64,000 nt of DNA from Endomychus coccineus (GCA_958510875.1 OY294068.1:173259411-173323410); one strand, 5' to 3'. Counted from the stretch's first letter, positions 34,135 to 47,520 are shown. The notes: generated by a model from the sequence alone, not told the origin. Numbers and translations are program-made.

Positions 34135-37100
34135 GTATACGAAGTTGGTATCAGTGTATTTATGTTTGTCAGGTACAAGGACATTAAAAAGTGATTGTGA
34201 GGATGGCCCGATCGACTGATTTAATCATCCTGTCAGCGACGTCAGCTCCTACATAACCAAAATAGAGCACGCTGCAAGTGCAACTTCCATTGAGGTAGTA
34301 TATGGATACCTCAATGCGGAATACGAATATGAACACAGTTGACAGTATTGTATTGCATTATAGGGAACTGGCCACCTCTAAGTTACTGTTCAAGGTCCTT
34401 GAGTCAGGTAGATTTATAGCCGCGAAACGATTTTCGCCAGATTATGTGAATATAATAGTTTATTGAAGACTATGTGTTTTCAATAGTGCAGAACTGGTGT
34501 ACTCTGACAACTTGACGCATATGTTGTAAAAAATCCACTAACCGGAGCCTCAAATAATTACTTCCTTACTAGCTTTTTCCACGGTTACGTGCATTTATAA
34601 CGCTGTAATAGTAAATATTTACACCGCTGCATTTTGGGCAAAGGGAAACGGGCTCATTTTGCCCGCATAGTGATGCCAAAGCAGCCCATAGTGAAAGTCG
34701 ATGCAGATGAGAAATCGGTACAGTTTTATCTGAAATTCTATTTTCGGGAATTCCGTACCTGGTAAAAAAGGATTAGAGGCAATATTTGTTGTCAGTGGGA
34801 ACATCGGCTTTACGCTAATTACAATACCGAGGTTTTTAAAAATGATAAATAATCTATTCTTTCCTCAAGAAAATAGAATTAATACTTTTATACCAGTTAT
34901 TCCTGTATTTTTGTACTTTTTATGTTGTCTAAAAATATACCTAAAATTTAAATATTTCGAAGAAGACATGTATTAGAATTTAACCTTTCGCTCACTTAAT
35001 TTTTTTTACCGAAAGATTTGATTCATTTTGCCCCCGCCCCTTGAATAAAAGAAGTAGCATGCATTGCTGTACCATGGAGGCTGATTTTAAAAACAACATG
35101 GAGTAGGTAATCAAGAGTCTTATTAAATAAATGCTGATACGCGCATATGCTTGTTGAGCAGCATAGTATAAAATTGATTGTCCAAAGGCGCGAAACGAGA
35201 TTTATTAATGATGGTGCTATTGGAGCATTTAGAAAAATGTATATCATTATCTCGTTAGACTATTCTCAACTGAAAATTGCCTAACATGAACAATGTTTAT
35301 TACAACATTCATAATATAATTGAACTAGAAGCCGACATGCATACTAACGCAGTATGGTCCAAATGTGTAAGATTCTGAATACTACAGCTCTTGATGACAG
35401 GTTAACATTATACTTTTCTAAACTATCATGCATGCTGACACAGCTTGTAAACTAATACTGAAGAGATGTTTGTATCTAGAACGCGTAACAAGAGAGCCAC
35501 CGGCGACCACCACCCACTCAGTACCATATAGATGTTGATTAATTTGAATCTAATAATATATCCACGAGAGATTTTTCAGAGCGAAATACCTACATTCAAT
35601 TTGATTCACTTGTCCGAAGAGAACCGACTCGAAGTACCTAAATAGGAAGAAATCAGAAATTTTAAATTCCTTGGTAATAAAATAGAACATCATTAATGAA
35701 TATAAAGAATTATTTTGCCATTCCTTATAAATGGAAAACTCTCATAAATATGTCAACCCACGAAAACCAGCTAGGTTTATGGTATGATTTTGTTTAGAAT
35801 ATATGATTCGCTGCCTGGATTTGTAAAATTTATTTAGGGATCTTATACCCACACTTTCCATATGTGTAATATGAAACATGCTTCTGTGAGTATGCAAATA
35901 CAGAGTCTCGTAAATTTTAAGCAATAACCAGTCAAGGGCAATGTCTACTCGCCACGAAGACTGAAAGCAATTTAAGATTGGCCTTGATTGCCGCAGACAG
36001 TCGTTTTGGCGGGAAACTTCGACAAAGACCCTACAGAATAACAAGAATTAGTAGGCAACGGGCGAGTTAGATAAACGATCATTTCCTTTAATATGTATTA
36101 TGTTTACAGTGACATGATTTATTTATAGAACTACAACTAAGGTCTTTCTTGTCTTGAAATTTCATCAAAACGATTTACTGGACTATGTATCAATATTTTC
36201 TATTCAACATCCTATTTTTAATATGAACAACCATCTATTTATTTTTCTATTCTATATGAAATAGCTTAATGAAAGAGAATCAACGTTGATGAATTCTACA
36301 ATTATACGCTTTTGAGAATAATAGAAGATGATGTCAAACGATCTAAGAGCAAAATAAAGCCTACATCCTGTTGGAAAAAATGTTCTTCCTCGGATATACG
36401 TTATACCGCTTCTCACTATTTTTATCAGTGCGATTACTGTTTATAGATAAGACAAAGATTGGAGTCCCTTCATAAGTATACGGCACATTAGCTTGAATTG
36501 TTTACTCAAATGCGTCAGTGAATTTAAGATGAACACAGCAGAGTCTAACAAATGTAACATGGAATATGATAATGAGCAATAAGTACACAATGATACGAGT
36601 AAATAAAGATAAACAGACCGTGTTTCGTAATTTTATCAAAACGGAAAGCCAAGTATGTCAAGGAGAAATTAAGTATCAATTAATCAATAATCCATTCAGT
36701 AATAATCATGAATAAAATGAAGCATTTGAATGATTCAGTAAATTATGATTTACAAAAATATATCTAATACTATTTTAGCAAATACGTAATGTATAAATAT
36801 TTATCTGATGCTCATTTTAACAAGTTTCATAATTTAGGTCATTTCTAGCATGGATGACGGGCATCACAACAAACAAATGTTTAATTTCGGGACAATTTGT
36901 AAGATGATTTCCTTACAACGTAGCTATGAAGCGAATAAAAACAACATATGACTGTTATAATTACGAGTATATTAATATTAAGCTTTGCAGTGTGAGATTC
37001 AAACATTTAGAATAGGCTAAATCGAATACAGCTACATAGTACATATAGTACAACTTAAAAACAATTAGATTCTGAAAGATTAAAATTTTTCTTTCTAATT

Positions 37101-38520
37101 AATATACGAAAACTGTCATAATAGCGAGCAGCGAGCAGACAGTGCAACTATCGGTGGAATAGTTCAACCATGTAAGGCTCATGAGAAGCCAAGTAGGAAG
37201 AAGCACATTGGAGAATTTCTGGCAGATGATAGAAAAACAGCCTTTATCCATTGTCACTTTCGCTTTATATCAGCTTATACAAATATATTGAATTTAAATC
37301 AGGAGTCTTGTGAGTTAGAGCGAGCCAGGCGCATTGTACTGTTTTACAAGCGAGACAAGTAAACCCCTATAGTGGGCGTTGTAACTGATAATTATGCCGA
37401 AATTCGCTATAGAAGCACGGTTATACACTGATTTGAGAATTTTTAATATTTATGAATAATAAAATAATTTGACAGTACCTACTTATATAAGTGTAAAGGA
37501 CTGATGAGTTGATGTTGAGATGAAGAGTAATTAAGAAAAACAGGTATGAGAACGCATATATCGTATGAGCCAGCGCTGGGATATTGGAGAGGAGATAGCT
37601 ATTCATTGTTTTTTATTTAATATGTGGAGGTTACAGGCATAAGGAAAGAGACCTCACTATACACCGCTGATTTAAACCCAATCTTTTCATTAGCTGAATC
37701 TTATCGACCAACGCCTTGAAAAGGCAGCATCGTGACTTCACATGCGTTTCAGCTTATAGCAGCCCTTTAGGTGCCAGATGAAGAAATGTTAAAATCATCA
37801 TGTTCAATTGTTCATTACAACTTGAAAACATAACATAAGAATAAATTACCTATGAAAACATGCCTTATTAATCATCAATATCCATATATAAAAAAAATAG
37901 AATTCGGAAATATTATGTCAGAACCTAATTCGGAATGAGTTAAAAACAATATAATACCACTGCATTGGAAGAATAATTTATTCTTCAGAAGAATTCGAGG
38001 ACATGCCATATGCAAGAAATCACGACCGAGATAATTTTTAACGTGTAATTTCATCACTATACATGCACTGTACATGAGGAGAAACAAAACTATCAATTTT
38101 TATTACCATTTTGAAGTTGGGTGAAAGTTGTTGGTGCGATGCACCTGATCTGTAGAACGAGTTTCTCTTTTGTTATCAATTAGTACTTTTTTGCGAATTT
38201 ACCACAAAACAGTGTATAGAATAGTTGTTACTAATATTCCTCTTCTACCAACGTTATCAAAATCTTCAAGTTAATATCATCATGATATTTAAAGTATTAT
38301 TCTTAATGATTATATGAAATAATAACTAAGTACTTTGTTTTTATACCACTTAATTAATAATAACGTGAAAACGTAACTATAGTTTCAACACCGAAGTGCC
38401 ATTATCAAACAATTAGAAAATTATGAAGAAGCCAATGAAACAGTTCAAGTATAAATAGAGTAGAGTAAAGCAGGGTTGAGATCAACGGAAATTCCAAAAA
38501 CAGGTAGATCCTACGAAAAT
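34135..38520. other. no gene recognised
   Basis: Long AT-rich stretch with only short frames (up to about 100 codons, for example 35742-36044 minus, no domain). No transposon protein motif, tRNA or large inverted repeat found by eye. It could be intron or intergenic DNA. Confidence 0.5.
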
Positions 38521-38710
38521 ACAGTATTATATAGTAAACATAGCAACAATTTGTGAATTAGTGTGATTATAATTTAATATTCTAAGAATTATTTAAAGAG
38601 CGGTTTGAAAGACAGTACAGTATTACATAGTAAACAAGGTAAGAATTTGTGAATTAGTGTGATTATAATTTAATATTCTAAGAATTATTTTAAGAGCAGT
38701 TTGAAAGACA
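38521..38710. repeat. tandem duplication, two 96-bp units
   Basis: 38521-38616 and 38617-38710 are near identical. They share TTTGTGAATTAGTGTGATTA and TAATATTCTAAGAATTATTT and differ at a handful of positions. Confidence 0.85.
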
Positions 38711-40293
38711 CATGAAAAGATCACTTTGATATACTTCTAACTGATCATTGAGATTGATTGTCATCTTACGTATGACGTGTGTCACATTATGTCATCCAAA
38801 GATAATTAATTGCCCATGATAGATGTTGTCAAGGGTTTCTTTCCGTTATTCCTCATATACTCACGGCATTAAAATTTCAAATCAATTGCTCTCGTATGTT
38901 AAAAAAAAATAATAAAACAGATTAACAGATGGGTATAAGTAAAGTGAGTCGTGCCTAAAAATAATAAGTAAATTTCGTCCCATACATTCTAAGTACCTGA
39001 AATAAACGTAGGAGTTGCGCCCTGGGCTGATAAAAATGAAGAAACGTTTAATCAAAATTAATATTTTATTAAGCGTAAAACTATTTAAAAACAAAAAAGA
39101 TCATGTTTTAATCTTTAACATCGTAATGTTAATAAAATTAATTCTGCTTATTTCATTTGTTGTGACTCGATCATTTTTGTAATGAATTTTTTGCGATATT
39201 TTACTGTGATAGGATTTTTAGCCTATGTAATCTCACGTAAGCTTTTGTTTGAAATTAATCCTTCTGTATGAAAAGAAAATTCTTCGAATGAGCTTTATAA
39301 GATGAGTCTTCAAAATCTTTGTGGAACGATTCACAAACATTGATAGCGCGGGTAACCTAATATTAAATAATATTTTGAATATTTTCCAATAGTGCAATTG
39401 ATGAACAAAACAATCGCCAACTTCATCAGAAATAAAAAAACATTTTCCGGTTTGGGACCTATAGATGAAACCCATCCATCAAGTATATCCTTTGTATTTT
39501 TGATTTTTGACTAAGATTAAACTACAAACTTTCTCATACAATTTTACTTTCGAATGCTCAACTGGGGCTAACCATAATTGAATAACCCATGCACCCTCCA
39601 AACGCCAAAATTTTACGTTTTGGACTTCAAATATTAATAGTTGCTTTCTATTTAATATGATATACACTTAAGATTCATAATTATCAAGGCTTGGCGCCAC
39701 CGGTGCCAGAACAAATATTTTAATCATAGTTCTGGTATTCCGAAAGCATAGCAGACAACTAGAATCATGGGAAAAACCATTTTGAACTGAACCGACAAAC
39801 AATGCGATCTTCAATTATTATCAGAATCGAGATTTTTTTGTTTTTGTTTAAATGAGTTTAACTTATAATTGTCAGTTATAGACTGAATACATTTTGCATT
39901 AAGGCATTGTGTATGAAGGTAGACAAATATCTTTAGATATTCATCATACTAACCGAAGATAAACACAGCCTACACTTAATATTCCATCTCTTAGCATTAT
40001 AGTGTTAATTATGTTAACTCTAACGAGTGTTGTATAATAGCCCCATTCACAAATAACAGAACAAACTCCCCCAATTAGTCCAATATTGACCATAAATGGA
40101 TGATTTCCATAACCGGCTTTTTGGTTCAAATTGAAGGTAATTCGGATAATGATCCACAAATTTCTATTAAAATCGATGCTTTTTTACTGACACCACCTAG
40201 GTTAAGTTGGTTAATTTCTGTGCCTTTCATTCCTTTACAACTACTAAAAAAACTCAAAGCTGTGGGGTTGGTCTAATAGTTTCTGAATTTAAA
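38711..40293. other. no gene recognised
   Basis: AT-rich. Minus frames at 39233-39475 and 39479-39667 are open for 60-80 codons each and adjacent, but I recognise no family in them. Confidence 0.4.
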
Positions 40294-40366
40294 CAGGTAG
40301 CTCAGTAGCATCCATTTTCTAATCACTATGACTGCCGGTCGCGGGTTCGAATCCACCGACTGCGGA
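40294..40366 (+). repeat. tRNA-like segment (SINE head type 2)
   Basis: GGTAGCTCAGTAG (A-box-like) and GGGTTCGAATCC (B-box) with tRNA-like spacing. The acceptor and anticodon arms do not pair well, so it is not a working tRNA. Sequence differs from the 8.7- and 47.2-kb family. Followed directly by a GC-rich repeat. Confidence 0.5.
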
Positions 40367-41130
40367 ATTTTTTCGATGGCCCGAGAAAGTAATGAGTCTA
40401 CAATGGGCCGTCAAGCCTAAGTGTTATCGAGACTGCCCTGGTTGCAGGATCGAGCCAACCACACGAGGTGGAGTGTTTAGTGGGTATATCTGAGGTGATT
40501 TAATTGGGACTCGGGGACTCCCACACTACCTTATGGGATGTCACAGGTCCATAAGGTGCCCAATAAAGGGTTTCAACCACCTCCCAACAAAAAAAAACAC
40601 CTCCAAGATTCGCTTTTTTTTGTGCAGGTGATGCAAACGAAAACACAAAATATCCATGCACAATCTGTGCAGGTGCGTAACACTGATCCCCAAGACGCAG
40701 AGCACTCTTTGTAGAGCTATGCGACACTGAGGAGATCCAGATACTAGATACGAAGACGGTGTAAAATCTCTTCAGAGCATTGACCACATACCCGGTCCCG
40801 ATTGGGTGTTGAATAGGTGACTGCTCGCTCACCTCGGGGACCTGGTGAACACTCTTGAGTACGAACCGATCCCGTCTACCTCTGGAGTTCAGTTAACACT
40901 CTCGAGTGGGAACCTCTTCACTAGGCCGACGTTAAATAATATACATCACAAAGATGATGTTAACCTCTTCAGGAATCGTTCACCTGGGAGAGCATGGTGA
41001 ACACTGAGTGGGAACCGCCCTTTGGTAGCTGAGCGAACACTCGCGAGTGGGAACCGCCTTTCTACGTGACACGTGACTCGGAGTGCTAAGGGCTTCGGGC
41101 TAGGCATCAAGGGACCGCAATGTCCCCCCT
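40367..41130. repeat. GC-rich repeat segment with four copies of a palindromic motif
   Basis: Much GC-richer than its surroundings. It ends TTAATATTAAAAATAATAAT, which looks like a LINE-style tail. The motif GAACACTC.CGAGTGGGAACC recurs at 40847, 40894, 40999 and 41034 (variants: CTTGAGTACGAACC, CTCGAGTGGGAACC, TGAGTGGGAACC, CGCGAGTGGGAACC). A 110-codon minus frame (40500-40832) and a 141-codon plus frame (41073-41498, which runs into the neighbouring LINE) are open but match no domain I know. It is probably the untranslated part of a retroelement; which one is unknown. Confidence 0.5.
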
Positions 41131-41355
41131 TAATATTAAAAATAATAATTATAACGTTAGTACCCCACCAATTGAAAAAATGTAGAAAAAACTATTGCAT
41201 TTCTGAATGTCACACCAATATCAGTTCATTTCGACAATTGTTGTTGACAATTTTTCCAACAGCACCATTTTTACTAGAAATGAATGATATTTATTGGAAC
41301 AATTTAATAAATATAATATGCCAGAGCCCTAGAACGCAAGATCTATTGTTTCAAT

Positions 41356-42175
41356 CAATCAATCAATCAATCAAAGCGGGGGCGGACAATTCCGGAGCAC
41401 TTAGACCGCTTGATTCGGTTCATTGTGCGCCCCTTGATACATTAATCAGTCCAGCAGGCCTAAGGCAGTGCCGAAGGCTAAGATTTTGCATAGACTGATT
41501 TCTCTTATGGCTTCAAGCGGCTTATGTGTGCTGCCGAGGTGTTGTAGCCTAAGAGAAGCCAGTGCTGAACATTCTGCTAGGATGTGAGAAGCAGTTTCAT
41601 CCGCCTCTCCACATCTACCACAAGGTGGGTCTTCAACAATGCCCATTGTGTGTAGATGTTTATTCAGGTGACATTGTCCTGTGAGGAGTCCTGTCACCAG
41701 TTTTAGGCCTTTCCTGCTCATAGAGAGTAGGGTTTTAGAGAATTTGAGCGAGAACTCCCTAATGTGGCCTCATGCTGGGGGAACCACGCCAGACCAAGAG
41801 TCACTGTCTATACAGTAGCTCCTTGAGACGTGGAGCCGGTGGTCTATAAAATTCCGATCGTGGAATCGGGGCCAGGGGAGCTCAAGGAACCCCATTTGAT
41901 CAATTCATCGGCTACTTCGTTTCCCTTCACGGCAGAATGGACAGGTACCCACACTAGCTGGAGTTTGTTCCTTTTGGCTTATTCAACCAGAGTTTCCCTG
42001 CACTCCAAGCCAAGTCTAGAAGTCACTCTGTGGGCACGAAGTGAGCCCAGGGTCGCTCGGCTATCAGTGTAGATGTAAATCCGCCTACCTTAGTTTAATC
42101 GAAGGTTTTCCAGGGCACATGTCCGTATTGCACAGACCTCAGCCTGGAAAACTGTTGCGTGGCCACCTAGGGGAT
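41356..42175 (-). mobile_element. I-type LINE 3' end: RNase H, Cys-rich tail, (TTGA)n tail
   Basis: 5'-truncated non-LTR retrotransposon read on the minus strand. From 42175: FQAEVCAIRTCALENLRLN, a stop, IYIYTDSRATLGSLRAHRVT (RNase H with the TDSRA Asp), a stop, KRNKLQLVWVPVHSAVKGNE and VADELIKWGS (end of RNase H). Then, from 41721, MSRKGLKLVTGLLTGQCHLN, KHLHTMGIVEDPPCGRCGEA (Cys-rich tail) and DETASHILAECSAL, with a stop at 41446. A 3' UTR of about 70 bp leads to a tetranucleotide tail (41356-41376, CAATCAATCAATCAATCAATC). RNase H removes the RNA template after reverse transcription. The tail of short tandem units is typical of I-clade elements. The last 91-codon frame is intact, so this is a younger copy than most here. 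Confidence 0.8.
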
Positions 42176-42179
42176 CTGT

Positions 42180-44140
42180 TCTTTACTTTCGAGGGTAGAT
42201 CTTGCATCTTTCGTAATTCGTATTTTAGACCAGACAACTCAAGTTTTTGTCTACATTTTTTTTGGGTACTATATTGGTGACCATACGTTGCCCTATCGAT
42301 GTTTGAAGACACTTACTTACATGGAAAATTTTGAAGGTGTTTAATGAGCATATTTTCGATCCTTCAAGAGCGCATGTGTGATTGTCTAAATTTATTTATG
42401 GGTACGTTAAAGGAGCCAGAAATATAAACTGACTCAATGTATAAATAAATAAATAGTTCGTTGCTTAAGAATTGATAATTTATTCAACTGGATTGAACTA
42501 ATATCTCACATTAAAATGTTCCACATTTCGGACTATCCAGAAACTCTAAAAAACATGAAAACGAATGAATAAATAAAACAACCAAACCCCGAATTGGACC
42601 ACTTAATAACAAACCATACAAACGAAAATTATCGTTTCATTAATAATAACGAATCCAACCAAATGCATTAATTATGACCAAGCTGAGGCATACGTAACAT
42701 TGGCAGGTAGGTAATAAAAAAAAACATGAAATGAGTTCAGAAACTTCGGGGTCACGCAACGCCAGCTGTTCAATATACGCAGTTTCTCGTGATCAAACTG
42801 CGCAGTGGCCGTCGACCTGTTAGAAAAGAATGAACGGATACCTTGTGTTGTTGTTACTATTAAGCAACGAAGCAAGAAAACGTTTGTTATGTAATCGATT
42901 TTATTTTTTGTTAGATCGCCTTCCTCTTCCTATGTTCTACTAGAATAGCACAAAGACGTACCTACCGACATGCATTGGGAGTTTGTTTTCGACTTACGGC
43001 GCATATTGTTGACATGCCGATGTTTTAATAGAATCCATTTAAACGCCGCAACGTGTACGTAACAGCTTTCTTCTCTGAGAGCGAATGTGGTGGGCGGAAG
43101 GCCGACCTAAACATGGAGATGTCTGGATCGAGGAGGCCTAGAGAAGGCTGTCTGCTTCGCGTGGTATGAATCACCGCGAGGCAACATTCTACTATCTGCA
43201 ACTTTCTGTAGCCATAACGATTCACAAAGTTAGAGGAAATGAAAGAGACAATACCAAAAGCAGTACAAGAAAGAGCTAATATTTGATCTAGTTCTTTGTT
43301 TCGTTTGACACTGCAATCGAGAACTGTAACAGCATTGAAATACTCAAACCATCATTCATTTAGGTAAATTGTTGGAAAATAATTTCAATTCGGGAGATAG
43401 CCCTGAACCAAATGTATAAACAGAATATTGAATAGTCCACAGAACTATCTATTAGACTCCGATAGTTATGTCGTCACACCCCACCACTCACTGTCAAGTA
43501 TTTCAGTAAAATTGACATTTATCGCACCAAGGAATAAGGGTTAGAAGGAGCTAATTTTTCTATTAAATCTCTCATAACAAATATTTGAGGACTTCCGATG
43601 GAAATGTGGTATTCTTGGAACATCTAGAAATGTGATAACTACATTATTTTTCAATAAATGAAATTAAATATAAATTATAGAGTAAAGTCAAAATAAGAGT
43701 AAATTCTTCAGCTCCAAGATTACAATGATGAAAATTCTTCAATAAATATCTAAGTAGATGTACGGAATATCCGAATTGCTCGACTGCCCCAAAAATAGGT
43801 CCCAATTTGCTCGACGGAGCGAAATTTTATGGATACCGAATTGAGTGACGCTATAGGACAGCGTCCAGATAGTATTTATAATATAAAAAAAAACTAATAA
43901 AAATTGATTATGAACTAGAGTTTTAAGTAAATCAAATATGCACAAATATACAAATATATCTATGTTACGTTTGATTTTTTGTAGTGTGACATACCTTTTA
44001 CATCATCATAACGTAAAATGATACTTTTATCATTTTTAAAACTTTTTCCAGCTTTACACATCGATTGTTATTCATTAACATTGTACATTTGTTCACAATG
44101 TCGTAGCTGTTCATTTTTATATATGTATCTAACTGTACAT
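42180..44140. other. no gene recognised
   Basis: AT-rich apart from a GC-richer patch at 43040-43200 with a 66-codon minus frame of no known family. Nothing else identified. Confidence 0.45.
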
Positions 44141-44165
44141 TTTTCAATTGTTCAGTAAATACAAA

Positions 44166-44825
44166 AATATTTGGGTCTAAAAGATCGAAAATGTTCCGTA
44201 TATCTAATTTCTATCTTTCGACTAGATCTACCGATGTAAAAGTTATCATACTCTGAACAGGTTAATTTATATACTCCAGATTTATTAAACTTATTTGTTT
44301 TATCTTTAGCATTGAACCACAAAATTCATTTTGAGGTTTGAATCAAACTTTTAGATTATGTTTCGATAAATTGTCTGCAATTCTTTCACTTACGGTACCA
44401 AAATATGTGAGGGAAACGTATTTTGATGAAGAATCAGATTTTTTTTGTAAAAGGATAGATACTTGAGTAAGATAATTTGGATATAATTTGAGGTTTTCGG
44501 GAGAAAGAGGAAGTGAAAAGGCTTTATGTATCATAGAGTTGTATGCTGCTAATTTGTGACTACGGGGACTAAAATATGAATTGGCAACGTATCTGTGAAT
44601 GTAGGTTTTTTCATAAATTTTGAAAGTAATGATATTATTATGGTACGTGAGGGCAAGGCTTAATAAATCAGATTCATCTTTCTCTAACCATATTTTAGAA
44701 ACAGGGCACATTCTTCCAATTTTAAATGTCAACATTTTACATAACCAGAGTAGAGGTTTCAAATTAAACTCTATAGAATCAATAGAAATTTTCAAAGGTA
44801 TTAAAATTAATGACAATAAAATCAA
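44166..44825 (-). pseudogene. Penelope-like retroelement: RT C-terminus and GIY-YIG endonuclease
   Basis: Read minus. 44343-44825 is an open frame of 160 codons. LALTYHNNIITFKIYEKTYI then SPRSHKLAAYNSMIHKAFSL and PLSPENLKLYPNYL match the region after the catalytic motifs of Penelope RT (family pattern FLD...I.F.IYRKPT..HKLAA...RA...PLS). KYVSLTYFGTVSERIADNLS and KHNLKV match the RT end. A stop follows. In a shifted frame 44166-44306 reads DKTNKFNKSGVYKLTCSEYD and NFYIGRSSRKIEIRYTEHFR, a GIY-YIG nuclease: GVY, 10 residues, YIG, then Arg and Glu-His. That nuclease nicks target DNA for primed reverse transcription. The catalytic RT motifs are missing or deleted, and the stop plus frameshift make it dead. 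A hammerhead motif lies about 200 bp beyond its 5' side on the opposite strand. Confidence 0.75.
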
Positions 44826-45027
44826 TTAGATGTGTACTACAGCCTTCTGTTTGATGTCTTGATACCGTAAAATTTCCCTTAATCCTCTTGTGCCTTCCTA
44901 GTATACCTCCTTATCACAATATTAACTCTAGCTCATTATCCAATTTCAATTATACTATTCTAACAACGTATTTCCCCAACCGGCACCCTATTTGTTACCT
45001 GTGTCTTTCAGATTTTCATTCATTAGT

Positions 45028-45071
45028 ATCGTTTGAAGATGCCACGCTAGTGTCGAAACTATAGTCACGAT
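45028..45071 (+). ncRNA. hammerhead ribozyme motif C, beside the Penelope-like fragment
   Basis: Stem I ATCGT (45028-45032) with ACGAT (45067-45071); core TTGAAGA (consensus CUGANGA, first C is T); one extra T; stem II GCCAC-GCTA-GTGTC with one mismatch; GAAA (45055-45058); stem III CT-AT-AG; cleavage triplet GTC. The C3-to-U change may be compensated only by a paired G8 change, which is not present (G is kept), so activity is doubtful. Confidence 0.55.
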
Positions 45072-46849
45072 TTGTTTCTATAATACATGTGATAAAAAAT
45101 AAAGTAAAAGTGTTTTACTTTATTATATCAATATGATAAATTATAACAAAGTAATGGCTTCCGCCATTAGCAAGGAATGCATTTATTCATCTTATTTCTG
45201 ATGAATTATTATTAACATTTGGTTAATCCCTACTCAATTTCAAATAATTTTCCAACAAATTATCTATGCTAATTACAGAATTGGACACATTGGCATCAAG
45301 AAATCACAATACTGTGTTATTTAAATTACTCAAGTAAGACATCATCATCGAAATGGATGTAAACTAAGTTGATAAGAGTTGTTACGAACTTGTTGGGACT
45401 AGTCAGAACCCTTGTTTTCATCCGTTTTGAAGCCATGGGGTCATACAAAGTTACGATATGTGCGACTTCATGAGCGTTATTACCAGCGCCCATTCGTATT
45501 GAACCAACATCTATACTATCTATACTTTCGTATATACACAAATTGATATCTCGATACTAATTTGTCCTAATTAAATTCATTCATTTTCATAGGACTATGA
45601 TAAATTTGAAAAAACGAATACCTAATAAATAAAAGTCAAAATAGGGACTTCTGTTAATTTGCTAGGTATATTTTACTGCCAACAGCAAAACCGAAAGTGA
45701 AGATTCAATTAACGGTAAATGAGATTACTAGCATCTCGTAATTAATATAGTATTAGTATTAATTTCCTTGACACGGTGTGTGAACGTATATGGCGAAGTG
45801 ATGCGCCTTAACGAATAAAGATCACGTAAACCTCAAGCCGTCTTAGCGTCAATCACTGTATTTCGCTTTTCCCAGAAGATCTCTCTAACTAAAACACGCC
45901 ACACTTAATGGGACGTCTAAATGCCTGAGGGAACAGATAGTCTTGTAATTGTTTGTGACCCTTCGTGACCTCCATTCCGCTCTAGTCTAGACCACTAATC
46001 CCAAGAGTTCTTATTAAAAAACATATCATTCCTTCAAACTACTTACCTATACCATTTTAGAGCAAACAGTACTAATTTCTTTATGTCAATATGTTCGGTT
46101 TAAATGGTTTATCGCCATTTGTTGTGTAGTAACCCATTAGTTTGATTCGACATAAGAAGCAAATTTTTTCGCTTCTTGATCCCAGAAAACGTATGTGTTC
46201 GTGCCAGAAAAACCAACCAAACTAGTAGTACCTATTCAGTTTAGGTTTTTACATATATTTTTCTCCATGGCTCAACGTTTCCCAATTTAACAAGTTTTAA
46301 GGATGTTCCGACCCAATGGATATGACATTGTGACTCCTTCCTCAGGAGCGTGTCCTAACTGATGCTCGCCACCATAACTCTGAATTTTGACATTGTTGCT
46401 CCGAACAACTCTATGAAAAAACAATTATACCAATCCTCTAGATTTTCTTACCAAGAGGTTCTTACACTAACTTCGTTTCCCTGTGATTTTGCCTGGTATA
46501 ACCAGTGGTAGCAGGCCACATCTCCCCCCCCCTCGCATAACTTGTCTTCATTGTACCAATCAGTTCTTCCTTATTTGGCTCAATACCGCCTTATTTGTTT
46601 TCCTATTTTTCTACGATATTTTGAACAAACGTCCACAATTCAAATTCTCGTTTAGAAACGTCCATTCATACATTCCATTGAAATGATAGCAAAGACTTAG
46701 CTTAGCACCCCAGTCGTGTTCGATCTATACTGATATCCTTTTTGCATATAAGTGCATATATGAACAAAGCGGCTCTAACCATCTTAGTTCTTACGTTTAA
46801 TAGTTGTTGTGGTTCATTATAGTCCCCAGATAGTTATACTATTATAATT
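45072..46849. other. no gene recognised
   Basis: AT-rich with short frames only. Nothing identified. Confidence 0.5.
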
Positions 46850-46986
46850 GTATTATTATACTGTTCGCAGACAAAGTTCGAAGAGTATATTGCATTTACC
46901 CAAGCTATTTCTAGAAAGTCTTAGAGCAAACATTCCTTCATTCAGTTCAGTATGTCACAAAATTCGCTTGTCTACACGATAACTTA
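46850..46986. repeat. dispersed repeat, copy 2
   Basis: Matches 6926-7108 (see there). It is followed after about 180 bp by a tRNA-like segment, which suggests both belong to one composite repeat. Confidence 0.5.
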
Positions 46987-47165
46987 AAAACGAAAGGTTT
47001 CAAATCCCTTTCAAAAAGTGTTGAAAATTCAAAAAAATCATCGATTCAAAACTTTCACGGCAAATTTTAAACCACAGTCAGTCAAATTTCATAAAATCAT
47101 TTAACAACAACAAACACAATTATTGAAGTAAACTTCCGTACTACTACTAAAAGTTTGTATCAAAC

Positions 47166-47230
47166 GGCGATGTGGTCTAGGAACTGGGACAGTTGTCTCC
47201 CACTCGGTACGCTCGGGTTCGATTCCCAGA
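47166..47230 (+). repeat. tRNA-like SINE head, copy 2
   Basis: GGCGATGTGGTCTAGGAACT (A-box-like) and GGTTCGATTCCCAG (B-box). About three quarters identical by eye to 8673-8742, and both are followed by a T run and CTTAAAAACAT. Degenerate acceptor stem, so not a tRNA gene. Confidence 0.65.
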
Positions 47231-47520
47231 AACTAAAATTTTTTTTCATACATTTCTTCCTTAAAAACATGTATACAAAATTCCAACACGATCAAGTAGA
47301 CAGAAGTTATTGCAGAATTGAGTTACGACCCAGAAAAAACTGAGCGGAATTAAATCGTGTTAAAAAGATACGATTACGTGTGTGAGTGAATTGGTCTCTA
47401 TATTGATTTAAGTAATAAACTATAAAAGAGTTCGAACTGGGGATACACTAGTTTACTCTGATGATGGCTACTTGACAATACTTAATAGTTTTTTTTAGTG
47501 GATAAGGGAGATTGTTTCTT

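Noticed and set aside
41346..41376. CRISPR-like short repeat (CAATCAATCAAT)
   Set aside because: It is a simple tetranucleotide run at a LINE 3' end in a eukaryotic genome.
47456..47490. CTGATGATGGCTACTTGACA, resembling the start of a hammerhead core
   Set aside because: No GAAA or stem II partner in the right place; the following bases do not fold.
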